A stretch of 64,000 nucleotides of DNA from Phymorhynchus buccinoides (GCA_017654935.2 CM065711.1:25888058-25952057), one strand, 5' to 3'; numbered from the stretch's first letter, positions 46,785 to 59,178 are shown. Program-made: numbers and translations. Notes: generated by a model from the letters alone, not told the origin.

Positions 46785-48640
46785 TTTTTGAAAGCAGGTA
46801 GTTCAAAATTAGTGCAAACAATAACAATGCTGTTTAACGTGATACTGCGTTCTGGAAAAGTTCCAATGGCCTGGGCTGTAGGATATATAACTCCGGTGTA
46901 TAAAGGCAAGGGAGATGTTAAAGATCCAGACAACTACAGGGGGATTAGTGTACTTAGTTGCTTAGGTAAACTTTTTACAAGTATAATAAATAACCGCATT
47001 TACAAATTTCTTGAAAAGAATAATCTACTTGGCTTTGAGCAGGCAGGATTTCGAAAAGACCATTCCACCATGGACCACATCTTTTCATTACACTGTTTGA
47101 TTGATATATATTTATAAAGACGAAAGAGGCTTTATTGCACATTCGTAGATTACAGAAAGGCTTTTGACAGTGTCCAAAGATCTCTCCTATGGAGCAAGTT
47201 AATAAAACAGAACATCTGTGGAAATGTCCTTTCTATTGTAAAAGATATGTATGCTAAAGCTAAATCGTGTATTAGAACCAGTACTGGTTGCTCACAACCC
47301 TTTATTTTGAACATTGGCCTGCGTCAGGGAGAAAACCTATCGCCAGTATTGTTTGCCTTGTTCTTAAATGATCTAAGTGAATTTGTCTCATCTAATGTCC
47401 AAGGCCTGAGAGTTGTTGAGTCGTTTGCATGGAGTCTGGACATCGCTGATGTTGAAAGTTATCTACGATTATTCCTGTTGCTTTATGCTGACGATACTGT
47501 TATTCTGGCAGAGTCACCAGAAGAAATGCAAAAGTCTCTGAACCTCCTTGAAATGCACTGTGAAGTTACTGCCTTCATATTAACACAAGTAAAACAAAAG
47601 TAATGGGTTTCTCAAGGGGTAAGATCAGAAATGTACCGAGGTTGCTTTACAGAGGCGAAACCATAGAAGTTGTTTGGGAATATAAATATTTAGGTGTACT
47701 CTTCAGTTAGAACAATAAATTCAAAAAAGCAATGATATTACAATTCAATCAAGCAAATAGAGCTATGTTTCTTTTACTGCGCAGGTGTAGGAAGTTAAAT
47801 CTCCCCCTAGATATACAATTGGAATTATTTGATAAGCGCATAAAACCAATTCTTTTGTATGGTTGTGAGGTTTGGGCTGGGGATGGATTGGAAATTGTCC
47901 AGACTACAATTGCGTTATTTAAAGTTAGTTTTAGGACTCAAAAAGTCTACGCCTACATGCATGGTTATTGGGGAAACAGGTGTTTTTCCTGTAGATATTG
48001 AAGCTAAAACTAGAATGCTCGTGTATTGGTATAAATCATTCACATCTACGAACACTTCAAAAGCTTCTGTTTTGATGTTTAATTTGTGTTATAAACAATA
48101 TTTAAAGGATGGTTTGGGAGTTTCTTGGTTGGCTCAAAATAAAACATTTTTAGACTCCCTTGGTATGACATATCTTTGGACGAACCCGACTCTCTCATTG
48201 ATACAGTTCAAACACATTGTGAAACAGAGATTAAAAGACCAGTTCCAACAATATTGGCATAATGAGGTTAACACCAACAGTGTTTGTTATAACTACCGTT
48301 TATACAAAGAAAATCATTTATTGGAAAATTACTGCTTCCATAATGAGGTTAACACCAAAGTGTTTGTTATAACTACCGTTTATACAAAGAAAATCATTTA
48401 TTGGAAAATTTTTACCTATTACTGCTTCCTAAAAATCTAAGACAATCTATGTTGAAGTTTAGAACAACCAACAATAAACTACCGGTTCAAAAGCAGCGGG
48501 TTTTTTAATGTTGCTACAAATGAGCAGAATTGTTTATTTTGTAATAGAGACGATATTGGCAACGAATTCCATTACGTATTGCAATGCCCATACGGACCAG
48601 TAAAAGAAAAAAGAAAATAATTGTTTTCAAAGTATTATAA
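46785..48640 (+). pseudogene. ORF2: reverse transcriptase and C-terminal zinc motif
   Basis: Fragments of one protein in shifting frames read ITPVYKGKGDVKDPDNYRGI, GFEQAGFRKDHSTMDHIFSL and, after an in-frame TAA at 47115, RLYCTFVDYRKAFDSV. They continue with LRQGENLSPVLFALFLNDL, FLLLYADDTVILAES and, after a frameshift at about 47576, LHINTSKTKVMGFSRG. There is a further stop at about 47708 and a frameshift near 47925. The C-terminal part has SWLAQNKTFLDSLGMTYLW and a final C...D.GNEFHYVLQCP zinc-type motif. YADD is intact, but several lesions inactivate the copy. RT domain order and the terminal CC/HC motif fit APE-class non-LTR retrotransposons; I do not assign a clade. Confidence 0.85.
48258..48414. 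repeat. Direct duplication of about 80 bp inside ORF2
   Basis: CATAATGAGGTTAACACCAA through ATCATTTATTGGAAAATT occurs twice in direct tandem near the ORF2 C-terminus, duplicating about 26 codons. Confidence 0.95.
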
Positions 48641-48940
48641 TCACCACCCAAATGTCCACAAATTTAAATCGTTACTGAGTAATACAAACCCAAAAATATT
48701 GAGAAAGCTGGCAAGGTTTTTTAGTTTTATTTTACATCTTTTCTAGTGGTGATGCATTTGTTGTTAGCACTGGTAATTTCTTTTTTGTATGTTAATATCA
48801 TATCAATTGCCTTGTGTTCTGCACGTTTGTTTCATTGAATGCTTATGGGGACAAATTTGTTGTGAGTGTTTGTGTTTATGGCTTTGAAGCCCTCTGGGCT
48901 GGAAGATGAAAATAAAACTTGAAAACTTGAAACTTGACTT
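48641..48940 (+). mobile_element. 3' UTR and tail of the large LINE
   Basis: AT-rich 3' UTR with GCTTTGAAGCCCTCTGGGCT followed by AATAAAACTTGAAAACTTGAA. The tail is built of ACTTGAA units, a common terminal microsatellite of mollusc LINEs. With ORF1 at 38755, the element spans about 10 kb. Confidence 0.75.
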
Positions 48941-49059
48941 CTTTCTTTGAACAACCACCATCATCTTTTTTATGGTTCTGTTGTTGTACTAAAAGGGGAA
49001 CTTCTGTCAGGCAGAAAGACTGCAGGTAAAAAATGTAGCCGCCCGGATGGTCGGCCTCG

Positions 49060-49215
49060 ATGTAATGGGGGGGGGGGGAAGGGGTGGGAGGGTAGGGGGG
49101 GGGGAGAAGGGATGCAAGGAGGCGGGTCAGGGGTTGGGAAGGGTAGGCGGGGTTGTGGAGGGAGGGAGGGTTTGAGGGATTGGGTGTGAACTGGGGAGGA
49201 ACGGGAGGGAGGGCG
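49060..49215. repeat. G-rich tract
   Basis: Runs of G separated by A or T on the plus strand, potentially G-quadruplex forming. The 80-residue Gly-rich frame is not a gene. Confidence 0.85.
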
Positions 49216-49269
49216 TTGCTTATTTAAATCCGGAAGTTGAAGCCTTCCACTCTTCCGTCCATAAGGGTC

Positions 49270-49575
49270 TCAGACCGATTGGACGCTAATCCAACTTTCT
49301 CCGCCTTCCGCTGAGGCTGATGCTACCGCCTCAGGTGGAAGGGAGTTCCAATCTCCGATAGTCCCGACTTCCGCTGAGGCTGATGTTACCGCCTCAGGTG
49401 GAAGGGAGTTCCAATCTCCGATAGTCCCGACTTCCGCTGAGGCTGATGTTACCGCCTCAGGTGGAAAGGAGTTCCAATCTCCGATAGTCCCGACTTCCGC
49501 TGAGGCGGATGTTACCGCCTCAGGTGGAAGGGAGTTCCAATCTCCGATAGTCCGAGGAAAGAAAGAGAACTTTCT
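49270..49575 (-). pseudogene. LINE RT C-terminus expanded as a 63-bp tandem
   Basis: The minus strand reads YRKFSFFPRTIGDWNSLP, the standard end of many reverse transcriptases (FFPR.I.DWN.LP). This is followed by four in-frame copies of a 21-residue unit starting GTIGDWNSLPPEAV. The repeat marks are at 49308, 49371, 49434 and 49497, exactly 63 bp apart. It lies immediately downstream of the exon 3 donor. Confidence 0.8.
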
Positions 49576-49590
49576 GTAACTCTCTATTAC

Positions 49591-49787
49591 CTGTAGCTCT
49601 CCAAGGCTTTCTTGCAGGCTTCCCTTTCGGCCAGGAAGACGCACTCTCTCTCCTCAATCTTCCGGCTCAGCTGCTGTCGCCTCGCTTCCACCGCCGATTG
49701 CAGCTCGTCGAAGACGCCCTTCACCTCGTCTCTCATGGCCTTGAACTTGGTCTGCGCGTCTGACGTTTCAGCATCCAGCTTAGCTAT
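49591..49787 (-). CDS. TRIM gene exon 3: coiled coil
   Basis: The minus-strand exon lies between TTGTTGTCCAG and AGCTACAG|GTAATA, 65 codons plus two bases. It reads IAKLDAETSDAQTKFKAMRD, EVKGVFDELQSAVEARRQQL, SRKIEERECVFLAEREACKK and ALESY. This is the typical TRIM coiled coil (I...F..L..AL..R...L...I......K...L), which dimerises the ligase. Entry phase 0 joins ...REITIVKK of exon 2. Exit phase 2 makes Arg with exon 4. Just past the donor, GAGAGTTACAG repeats GAGAGCTACAG of the exon end after 17 bp. Confidence 0.85.
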
Positions 49788-49899
49788 CTGGACAACAACA
49801 ACAACAAAAAACAACAAAAATGTGAAAGATTTTTTTAAAATTCAAATGACTGCTGAATTTTAAATTAATTAAGTACCCGGTACTTTAGTCATCCCTGTT

Positions 49900-50880
<981 letters not shown>

Positions 50881-51150
50881 ACAAGGAACCCTAGGCAACA
50901 TTTTTGCAAAGTGTTCAACGTCCTGAAAGAAAGCAATGGTGTGGCCTTTGGATGCAGTGCTGGCTCCTTTCTTGTAGATGGCTATTGATGGGCAAATGAT
51001 TGATATGGCTGATTTCTCTACTTGAGTGAGATCAGAAAGGCAGTGTGGCGCAGGGCTAGGTGTGAGGTTGTTCAGGGGGGAAAACATCTCTCGCCTGGCT
51101 TTTCCGTTGCATGCTGTACAAATATTTCTCTCTTTTCCTCATCTTTTCTT
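50881..51150. other. Intronic, nothing recognised
   Basis: Short unique stretch between two arrays, with no supported feature. Confidence 0.4.
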
Positions 51151-52800
51151 TCACATGTCTTTCGTCCCACATTTCTTTTCCTCTCTTTTTGTCTCTTTTC
51201 GTTGTCTTCTCTAGCACGTTTCTTTTCTTCCACATTTCTTTTCCTCTCTTTCTCTCTCTTTTCGTTGTCTTCTCTAGCACGTTTCTTTTCTTCCACATTT
51301 CTTTTCCTCTCTTTCTCTCCCTTTTCGTTGTCTTCTCTAGCACGTTTCTTTTCTTCCACATTTCTTTTCCTCTCTTTCTCTCCCTTTTCGTTGTCTTCTC
51401 TTAGCACGTTTCTTTTCTTCCACATTTCTTTTCCTCTCTTTCTCTCTCTTTTCGTTGTCTTCTCTTAAGCACGTTTCTTTTCTTCCACATTTCTTTTCCT
51501 CTCTTTCTCTCTCTTTTCGTTGTCTTCTCTTAAGCACGTTTCTTTTCTTCCACATTTCTTTTCCTCTCTTTCTCTCTCTTTTCGTTGTCTTCTCTTAAGC
51601 ACGTTCATTTTTTCCACATTTCTTTTCCTCTCTTTCTCTCCCTTTTCGTTGTCTTCTCTTAAGCACGTTTCTTTTCTTCCACATTTCTTTTCCTCTCTTT
51701 CTCTCTCTTTTCGTTGTCTTCTCACATTTAAGCACGTTTCTCTTTTCGTTGTCTTCCACGTTTCTTTTCCACATTTCTTTTCTCTCTTTCTCTCTCTTTT
51801 CGTTGTCTTCTCTAGCACGTTTCTTTTCTTCCACATTTCTTTTCCTCTCTTTCTCTCTCTTTTCGTTGTCTTCTCTAGCACGTTTCTTTTCTTCCACATT
51901 TCTTTTCCTCTCTTTCTCTCTCTTTTCGTTGTCTTCTCTTAAGCACGTTTCTTTTCTTCCACATTTCTTTTCCTCTCTTTCTCTCTCTTTTCGTTGTCTT
52001 CTCTAGCACGTTTCTTTTCTTCCACATTTCTTTTCCTCTCTTTCTCTCTCTTTTCGTTGTCTTCTCTAGCACGTTTCTTTTCTTCCACATTTCTTTTCCT
52101 CTCTTTCTCTCTCTTTTCGTTGTCTTCTCTAGCACGTTTCTTTTCTTCCACATTTCTTTTCCTCTCTTTCTCTCTCTTTTCGTTGTCTTCTCTAGCACGT
52201 TTATTTTCTTCCACATTTCTTTTCCTCTCTTTCTCTCTCTTTTCGTTGTCTTCTCTAGCACGTTTCTTTTCTTCCACATTCCTTTTCCTCTCTTTCTCTC
52301 TCTTTTCGTTGTCTTCTTAGCACGTTTCTTTTCTTCCACATTTCTTTTCCTCTCTTTCTCTCTCTTTTCGTTGTCTTCTCTAGCACGTTTCTTTCGTTCC
52401 ACATTCCTTTTCCTCTCTTTCTCTCTCTTTTCGTTGTCTTCTCTAGCACGTTTCTTTTCTTCCACATTTCTTTTCCTCTCTTTCTCTCTCTTTTCGTTGT
52501 CTTTCTCTAGCACGTTTCTTTTCTTCCACATTCCTTTTCCTCTCTTTCTCTCTCTTTTCGTTGTCTTCTTAGCACGTTTCTTTTCTTCCACATTTCTTTT
52601 CCTCTCTTTCTCTCTCTTTTCGTTGTCTTCTCTTAGCACGTTTCATTTTTTCCACATTTCTTTTCCTCTCTTTCTCTCTCTTTTCGTTGTCTTCTCTAGC
52701 ACGTTTCTTTTCTTCCACATTTCTTTTCCTCTTCTCTTTTCTTTCTCTTTTCTAGCACGTTTATTTTCTTCCACATTTCTTTTCCTCTCTTCTCTTCTTT
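51151..52800. repeat. 63-bp tandem array, about 26 copies
   Basis: The plus strand repeats CTAGCACGTTTCTTTTCTTC and CACATTTCTTTTCCTCTCTT every 63 bp. The minus strand encodes 21-residue units with KRNVEEKKRAREDNEK, open over 254 codons in the best stretch (51875-52639). The strand is so purine-biased that all frames are open. It might derive from a coiled-coil exon, but no parent exon was found. Confidence 0.9.
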
Positions 52801-53189
52801 TCATGGTCCTTTCTTGCTTCTCTCTTACCTTCCCTTTGCCTTCATTCGTTGCCATTCCCCCATTCCCTGTCTGTACGCTTCCTTTCTCAACGTTGTCTTT
52901 GATTTTCTTCCTAAAGATAATTTTTTTTTGCGTCGAGCCATGATGAAAAAATCTTTTTTTTCTTGTCTTAAACCTGATTGTTCTGATCTTGTTTTCTTTT
53001 GCTCTTAATTTTCCTTCTTGGTCTTGCTTTTGAAGAATGTTCATGTAGCTCTTTGAACTTCTTGTTATTTCCTGGATCTTCCTCTCTTGTTCTTTCTTTT
53101 ATATTCTTTGATTTTCCTTTTTGTTCTTGATTTGTTGTCATGTTTTTCCCCTTTTCTCTTCGTTCTTAATCTTCCCTTCTTGATCTTTT
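52801..53189. other. Pyrimidine-rich flank between arrays
   Basis: The minus strand keeps a Lys/Arg-rich frame (52643-53044) running out of the array. No domain is visible. Confidence 0.4.
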
Positions 53190-53800
53190 GTCTTGCTCTT
53201 GGCTCTCAATTCTTCTAGATTTTTTGTCATGTTTTTCCCCTTTTCTCTTCGTTCTTAATCTTCCCTTCTTGATCTTTTGTCTTGCTCTTGGCTCTCAATT
53301 CTTCTAGATTGTCCTTACTTCTTAATCTTCCCTTCTTGATCTTTTGTCTTGCTCTTGGCTCTCAATTCTTCTAGATTGTCCTTACTTCTTAATCTTCCCT
53401 TCTTGATCTTTTGTCTTGCTCTTGGCTCTCAATTCTTCTAGATTGTCCTTACTTCTTAATCTTCCCTTCTTGATCTTTTGTCTTGCTCTTGGCTCTCAAT
53501 TCTTCTAGATTGTCCTTACTTCTTAATCTTCCCTTCTTGATCTTTTGTCTTGCTCTTGGCTCTCAATTCTTCTAGATTGTCCTTACTTCTTAATCTTCCC
53601 TTCTTGATCTTTTGTCTTGCTCTTGGCTCTCAATTCTTCTAGATTGTCCTTACTTCTTAATCTTCCCTTCTTGATCTTTTGTCTTGCTCTTGGCTCTCAA
53701 TTCTTCTAGATTGTCCTTACTTCTTAATCTTTCTTCTTGATCTTTTGTCTTGCTCTTGGCTCTCAATTCTTCTAGATTGTCCTTACTTCTTAGTCTCTTC
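53190..53800. repeat. 67-bp tandem array, about nine copies
   Basis: GCTCTTGGCTCTCAATTCTT recurs at 53284, 53351, 53418 and onward with exact 67-bp spacing. On the minus strand the unit reads LEELRAKSKTKDQEGKIKK followed by a stop, and contains AAGAAGTAAGG, a donor-like string. Confidence 0.95.
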
Positions 53801-54035
53801 TGGATCTTTCCCCTCCTTTATTTCTTGCCCGTTCTTTCTTCTCTTGGTCTCTTCTTCTTTCCCCCATCTCTATGTCTTTCTGTAGATCTTGTTGTTCTGT
53901 AAATCTAGAATTTAAAGCCTACAGTTTATGACATTGACGAAACAAAACGACGTCATAACGTAATGAACTAAGATGGCACTTTACGTCAGTATTGTTGCCT
54001 TGCAGCGTCAAAATTATACGTCATTTTTTTATGTG

Positions 54036-54036
<1 letters not shown>

Positions 54037-54124
<88 letters not shown>

Positions 54125-54145
54125 AGAGACAGACAGACAGATAGA
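54037..54145. repeat. GA microsatellite
   Basis: (GA)n broken by GTGA, then a G-run and (GACA)n. Confidence 0.95.
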
Positions 54146-54159
54146 CAGAACCGTGAAAA

Positions 54160-54445
54160 TTTAAAAAAAAACAGGTTTTAACTGTCAAAACTGAAATGTC
54201 GTTATTCAAAAAGTTCATTATCATGTTTAGAAAGTAAAACTGAACCTACCCACCAATTTTCATCAAGATCACTGCAAAAATAGAAAATAACGGTTTTCAA
54301 CTGTCAAAAGTTAAATGTCGTTTATGAAAAGGTCACTATAATTTCCAGAATGAAAAGCTGAACCTATCCCACCAATTTTCATTACGATCACTGCAAAACT
54401 AAAAAATAACGGTTTTCAACTGTCAAAAGTTAAGTGTCGTGTATG
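54160..54445. repeat. Dispersed repeat family D, two tandem units of about 120 bp
   Basis: ACCAATTTTCAT(C/T)A(A/C)GATCACTGCAAAA, AACGGTTTTCAACTGTC and GTCACTATAATTTCCAGAAT recur in tandem. The same blocks flank the 36-bp array at 58165-58240, so both are pieces of one element family. Confidence 0.75.
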
Positions 54446-54984
54446 AAGAGCAGGGTATTCATTTTTAACCGATTGCCGATCGAGAACATCGCTTAAAATC
54501 GGTGTGGAATCGGTTGTTTTTGTTGGAGCCTCTTAAAGGACCATAGTCATCTCCATTCGGACCTAAAAATGTTCTGGAAAACGTTTCAGCATTATTTCCT
54601 ACTACACATAGACACAGTATACAAACTGTATCTATGTAACCTACCTTTTATGTCACATTCTTCAAGATAAAGTGAGCGCACACACTTTTATTTCGCAAAA
54701 ATCGTTCTCCTGGGGCAGATTTGCCAGTTGCCATTGAATCTCACAAAAAATGGGATTTGTGCGATAATCCATTTGGCGTGACGTAGTTTAGGGGAAATCA
54801 ATACGACACCTGTGACTGATGTTGAACTATTTGAAGACAAATTAATTTTCCTGTTTGTGGCCCGTTTTTTTATAATAGAACTTGTTGGGATACTTTCAGA
54901 CCTAGCTTATGACGTAACGCTGTCAGAGGATACGTATTATTATTATGACGCTAAGTTGTACACCTTGAAGTTCCTCTCTTCTTG
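54446..54984. other. Non-coding, nothing recognised
   Basis: Unique sequence. The 74-residue frame at 54812-55036 runs into the fold-back arm and is not called. Confidence 0.4.
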
Positions 54985-56555
54985 TTCTAGTCCAGGCAAA
55001 ATTATAAGGTGTACCTTGTTTTGTGATATATATTAGGTTTCTATGTTGATCTAACATGATTTGAGGGTGCTGAATCCAAATCCGTCGGAGGCCAAGTTGT
55101 AAATGTTGGGAATTTTGAGTTATGACGTAATATTCAAAATGGCCACCATGGGACTCTACAGAACTGTAAAGACATGCACTTCACGTAATTATTTTGTATC
55201 TAATGCTTTTTTTGTAAGAAAAATAGTATAATTTGCTGAAATTATTCAAACTATGTGAACTATATCCTATTTTAGTACTTATTAGCCCCCAGCCACTGCG
55301 GAAAGGGCTATCACGATATTTCGTGTCCTTTCATTTGCCTGGCAATTATCTTAATGTCACAGGATCACTTCGAATGTGTGTGCTACTATTTTAATGAAGC
55401 TTGTTGACCTTGACCTTTGGCCTTGAGTATGTGATTTTATTGCATCAACTATACTTTTTCAACTTTTGCACTGCTGTTGTAAAATGTTTCTAAGCTAAGG
55501 TTTATGGAGGATGTTGAATTACTGATGCCTGTTTTATGCCTAAACCTTTCATCTTAAATGCTTGACCTTGAATTTGCATTGAATATTTCAGCTTTTTGCT
55601 TTAATATATTTTAAATCATTGCAGTAACTGTCTCATAACTGGTACATGAGCCTATGGTTATATACATGTAGATGCTAACCTAAGTACCGATGACATCTCT
55701 AGCCTTCATCTTAACGCTTGGCCTTTGTTGCTAGGCGCCAAGCAGAACAACACGGCGATCAGTGTCAATATTTTATTTTATTTGATAGGTGGGTAAAATG
55801 GCCGACATTCCATTGCATGTCGGCACTTTTACCCACCTATAAATTGGCTAATGCACCAATTATGAGACAATTACTGCAAAGACTTAAAACATATAAAAAC
55901 AAAAAGTTAAAATATTCAATGCAAATTCAAGGTCAAGCATTTAAGATGAAAGGTTTAATAAAATAGGTATCAGGAATTCAATATTCTATATATACATTAG
56001 CTTAGGAAAAAAGAACATAGATTATTTTACCACAGCAGTGCAAAAGTTGAAAAAGTATAGTTGATACATTAAAATCACATACTCAAGGTCAAAGGTCAAG
56101 GTCAATAAGGCATACTGAGGGGCACATCAGCTTCATTAAAATAGTAGCACACAAATTCGAAGTTATTCTGTGACATTGTTCTTAAGATAATTGCCATGCA
56201 AATGCGGAAAGGACACAAAATCGTGATAGCCCTCTCCGCAGAGTGGCTGGGGGCTAATAAGTACAAAAATAGGAAATAGTTCACATAGTTTGAATCATTT
56301 CAGCAAACTATACTATTTTTCTTACAAATAAAAGCATTAGATACAACATAATTACGGTAAGTGCATGTTTCAACAGTTCTTTAGAGTCCCATAGTGGCCA
56401 TTTTGAATATTTCGTCATAGCTCAAAATGCCCAACATTTACAACTTGGCCTCCAACGGATTTAGATTCAGCACCCTCAAATCATGTTAGATGGACATAAA
56501 AACCTAATATATATCACAAAACAAGGTCAAGCTTAATTTCGCCTGGACTACTACT
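54985..56555. mobile_element. Fold-back element with arms of about 650 bp
   Basis: The left arm (about 54985-55625) and right arm (about 55885-56555) are complements in order: AGTCCAGGC, CTTGTTTTGTGATATATATT, ATCATGTTAGAT/ATCTAACATGATTTGAG, CAAGTTGTAAATGTTGGG, AAAATGGCCA, TTAGCCCCCAGCCACT, and GACCTTGACCTTTGGCCTTGA. The 260-bp centre contains a further perfect-looking hairpin (55785-55843: TAGGTGGGTAAAA, CCGACAT, then ATGTCGG and TTTTACCCACCTA). There is no coding sequence. Arms differ by about 10%, so the element is old. Confidence 0.9.
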
Positions 56556-56755
56556 AAACTAGGCCTACTGACTACCCTTAACTGCGTCACTTGAGCTAAT
56601 TGCCCCTAGACGAGATTTCAAGATAGCAGAATACACAGAAGAAAAAAGGTCAGCGCATTTTTGCTAACTTTGAGCTAACAGTATGATTGCGTTCTGTTTT
56701 ATGAATGTTTGTGACTTTGATTTATGTCAGAGTTCAAAATCCAAATCGATTTTTG

Positions 56756-57370
56756 CATCATTCTGCCCGTGGTTTACGAGAAGCTCATAGAGCCCATGGA
56801 TGGAAGTTCAGTTTAACGTCGCGTATCGGCTTTCGCCATGTACGACGGGCTGAACAAACCAACCAGGGTATAAACAAAAATTTATGTTCCTGAATCACTG
56901 TCTTAGCCAAAAGGCCGAGAAGCGATCAGATAGATCCCATGGATGGATGGAAGTTCAGTTTAACGTCGCAGATCGGCTTTCGCCATGTACGACGGGCTGA
57001 ACAAACCAACCAGGGTATAAACAAAAATTTATGTTCCTGAATCACTGTCTTAGCCAAAAGGCCGAGAAGCGATCAGATAGATCCCATGGATGGATGGAAG
57101 TTCAGTTTAACGTCGCGTATCGGCTTTCGCCATGTACGACGGGCTGAACAAACCAACCAGGGTATAAACAAAAATTTATGTTCCTGAATCACTGTCTTAG
57201 CCAAAAGGCCGAGAAGCGATCAGATAGAGCCCATGGATGGATGGAAGTTCAGTTTAACGTCGCGTATCGGCTTTCGCCATGTACGACGGGCTGAACAAAC
57301 CAACCAGGTATAAACAAAAATTTATGTTCCTGAATCACTGTCTTAGCCAAAAGGCTGAGAAGCGATCAGT
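56756..57370. repeat. 147-bp tandem repeat, four copies
   Basis: TTCAGTTTAACGTCGC(G/A)(T/G)AT begins at 56807, 56954, 57101 and 57248, exactly 147 bp apart. Copies are almost identical and include GCCATGTACGACGGGCTGAA and TCACTGTCTTAGCCAAAAGG. Confidence 0.95.
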
Positions 57371-57509
57371 TGTCTGAACATCGAGATGAGTATGGGCCTT
57401 TAAATAGTCTAAAAATATTACGATTAAGCTGCCAGGAGAGCTCACCAAATGAGTTGAAAAATGCTCAAAATCTGTTGTTTTTGCTCTTTTATCTGTTGTT
57501 TCATTTCAG

Positions 57510-58165
57510 AATGAAAACCCTGGAAGAGGGTACTATAATTTTCAAAATGAAAACCCTGGAAGAGGGTACTATAATTTTCAGAATGAAAACCCTGGAAGAG
57601 GGTACTATAATTTTCAAAATGAAAACCCTGGAAGAGGGTACTATAATTTTCAGAATGAAAACCCTGGAAGAGGGTACTATAATTTTCAGAATGAAAACCC
57701 TGGAAGAGGGTACTATAATTTTCAGAATGAAAACCTGGAAGAGGGTACTATAATTTTCAAAATGAAAACCCTGGAAGAGGGTACTATAATTTTCAGAATG
57801 AAAACCTGGAAGAGGGTACTATAATTTTCAGAATGAAAACCCTGGAAGAGGGTACTATAATTTTCAAAATGAAAACCCTGGAAGAGGGCACTATAATTTT
57901 CAAAATGAAAACCCTGGAAGAGGGCACTATAATTTTCAGAATGAAAACCCTGGAAGAGGGCACTATAATTTTCAAAATGAAAACCCTGGAAGAGGGTACT
58001 ATAATTTTCAAAATGAAAACCCTGGAAGAGGGCACTATAATTTTCAGAATGAAAACCCTGGAAGAGGGTACTATAATTTTCAAAATGAAAACCCTGGAAG
58101 AGGGTACTATAATTTTCAGAATGAAAACCCTGGAAGAGGGTACTATAATTTTCAGAATGAAAACA
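57510..58165. repeat. 36-bp tandem repeat, about 18 copies
   Basis: AATGAAAACCCTGGAAGAGG followed by (T/C)ACTATAATTTTCA(A/G). Some copies lost one C. The array sits inside a family D element: the core ACTATAATTT(T/C)CAGAATGAAAA is present once per unit in the unexpanded copies at 54330. Both strands are open in 12-residue repeats; this is not a gene. Confidence 0.95.
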
Positions 58166-58997
58166 TGAACCTACCCACCAATTTTCATTACGATCACTGC
58201 AAAACTAAGAAATAACCGTTTTTAACCGACAAAATGTTAAGTCATACTTTCCAAACTTGGGGGTTATGTTTGTTAAGAAAAAAAATATCTACTTCAAAAT
58301 TCTACGACATTCTGTGAAATAGTTTGGATGAAATTAGCGGAAAGGTGTTAAAAACAGAAAATAACTGCCATTTAACGGTTATTTTGTTAAGGTTTATTTC
58401 TGCAAAATAGTTTAAAACCATCACGGTGACGCAACGGACCTAACATCCAAATATCATTAAAATAGGTTAAGGCTTTCTTGACTTTAACGTGGGACGGACT
58501 GACTGACTGACAGACAGACAGACAGACACGGTCCTTCTTTGGCTCACTGTGCTGTGGGATACCAAGCCGCTTCGCTCCTGATAATAATATCCTCCGAAGT
58601 CGGAGTGTGGCTGCCCACGTGGCGGGGTAATCAAATACGGTCACAGACGTAATGCTCTCATCCCTAGCTGGTGCATTTGCGCCATAGTGTTCAAGGGCTT
58701 CAGCCGTTGGGATGATCCCTGGAGTCTTTAAGCCAGGCTAAGACAACAACAACAACTTAATAATAGTAATAATAATAATAATAATAAAACAAAAATGAAG
58801 GAGACAAAATTATCTAGAGGGCAGAAGGCTGAAATAGAGCGCATAAGTGCCCGATTTGATATGATAAAATTGATTTCAAAACAATTGCTACTTCACAGCA
58901 TTTCACAGTTACATTCTTCTTTCCCCAGCCGTACCCCCACCTTCCCCACAATGGCATTTCTCTGCAATGCAACACTACCAACGCTCTATCCCATCTC
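58166..58997. other. Family D remainder and other repeat fragments
   Basis: Family D sequence continues to about 58260. A repeat tail with GGGACGGACTGACTGACTGA and (GACA)n lies at 58488-58530. (TAA)n is at 58760-58790. No gene. Confidence 0.6.
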
Positions 58998-59178
58998 TTC
59001 ATTTTTTAACATGGACTCCCCCCGTGGGGATACCGGGGGGGGGGGGGTGCGGGTCTTTTGCATAAATAGTTCCCCCACCTTCTGGAAGTTCTGTGCTTGC
59101 AACTTCCTCTAATCTGTCACTCTCTTTGACTCTGCCTTTTCCCTTTGCTTACTGTCATCTACTATCTTTCTGCCTTAC
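58998..59178 (+). mobile_element. Dispersed repeat family C, copy 2
   Basis: Same order as 18535-18690: GGGGATACCGGGGG, AATAGTTCCCCCACCTTCTG, GAAGTTCTGTGCTTG and CTCTTTGACTCTGCCTTTTC. Confidence 0.8.

Noticed and set aside
54812..55036. 74-residue membrane-like protein
   Set aside because: The second half lies in the fold-back arm and there is no supporting signal.
57370..58168. Protein genes with FRMKTLEEGTII repeats on either strand
   Set aside because: A short-period satellite with length a multiple of three keeps all frames open; there is no start context, splice signal or homology.
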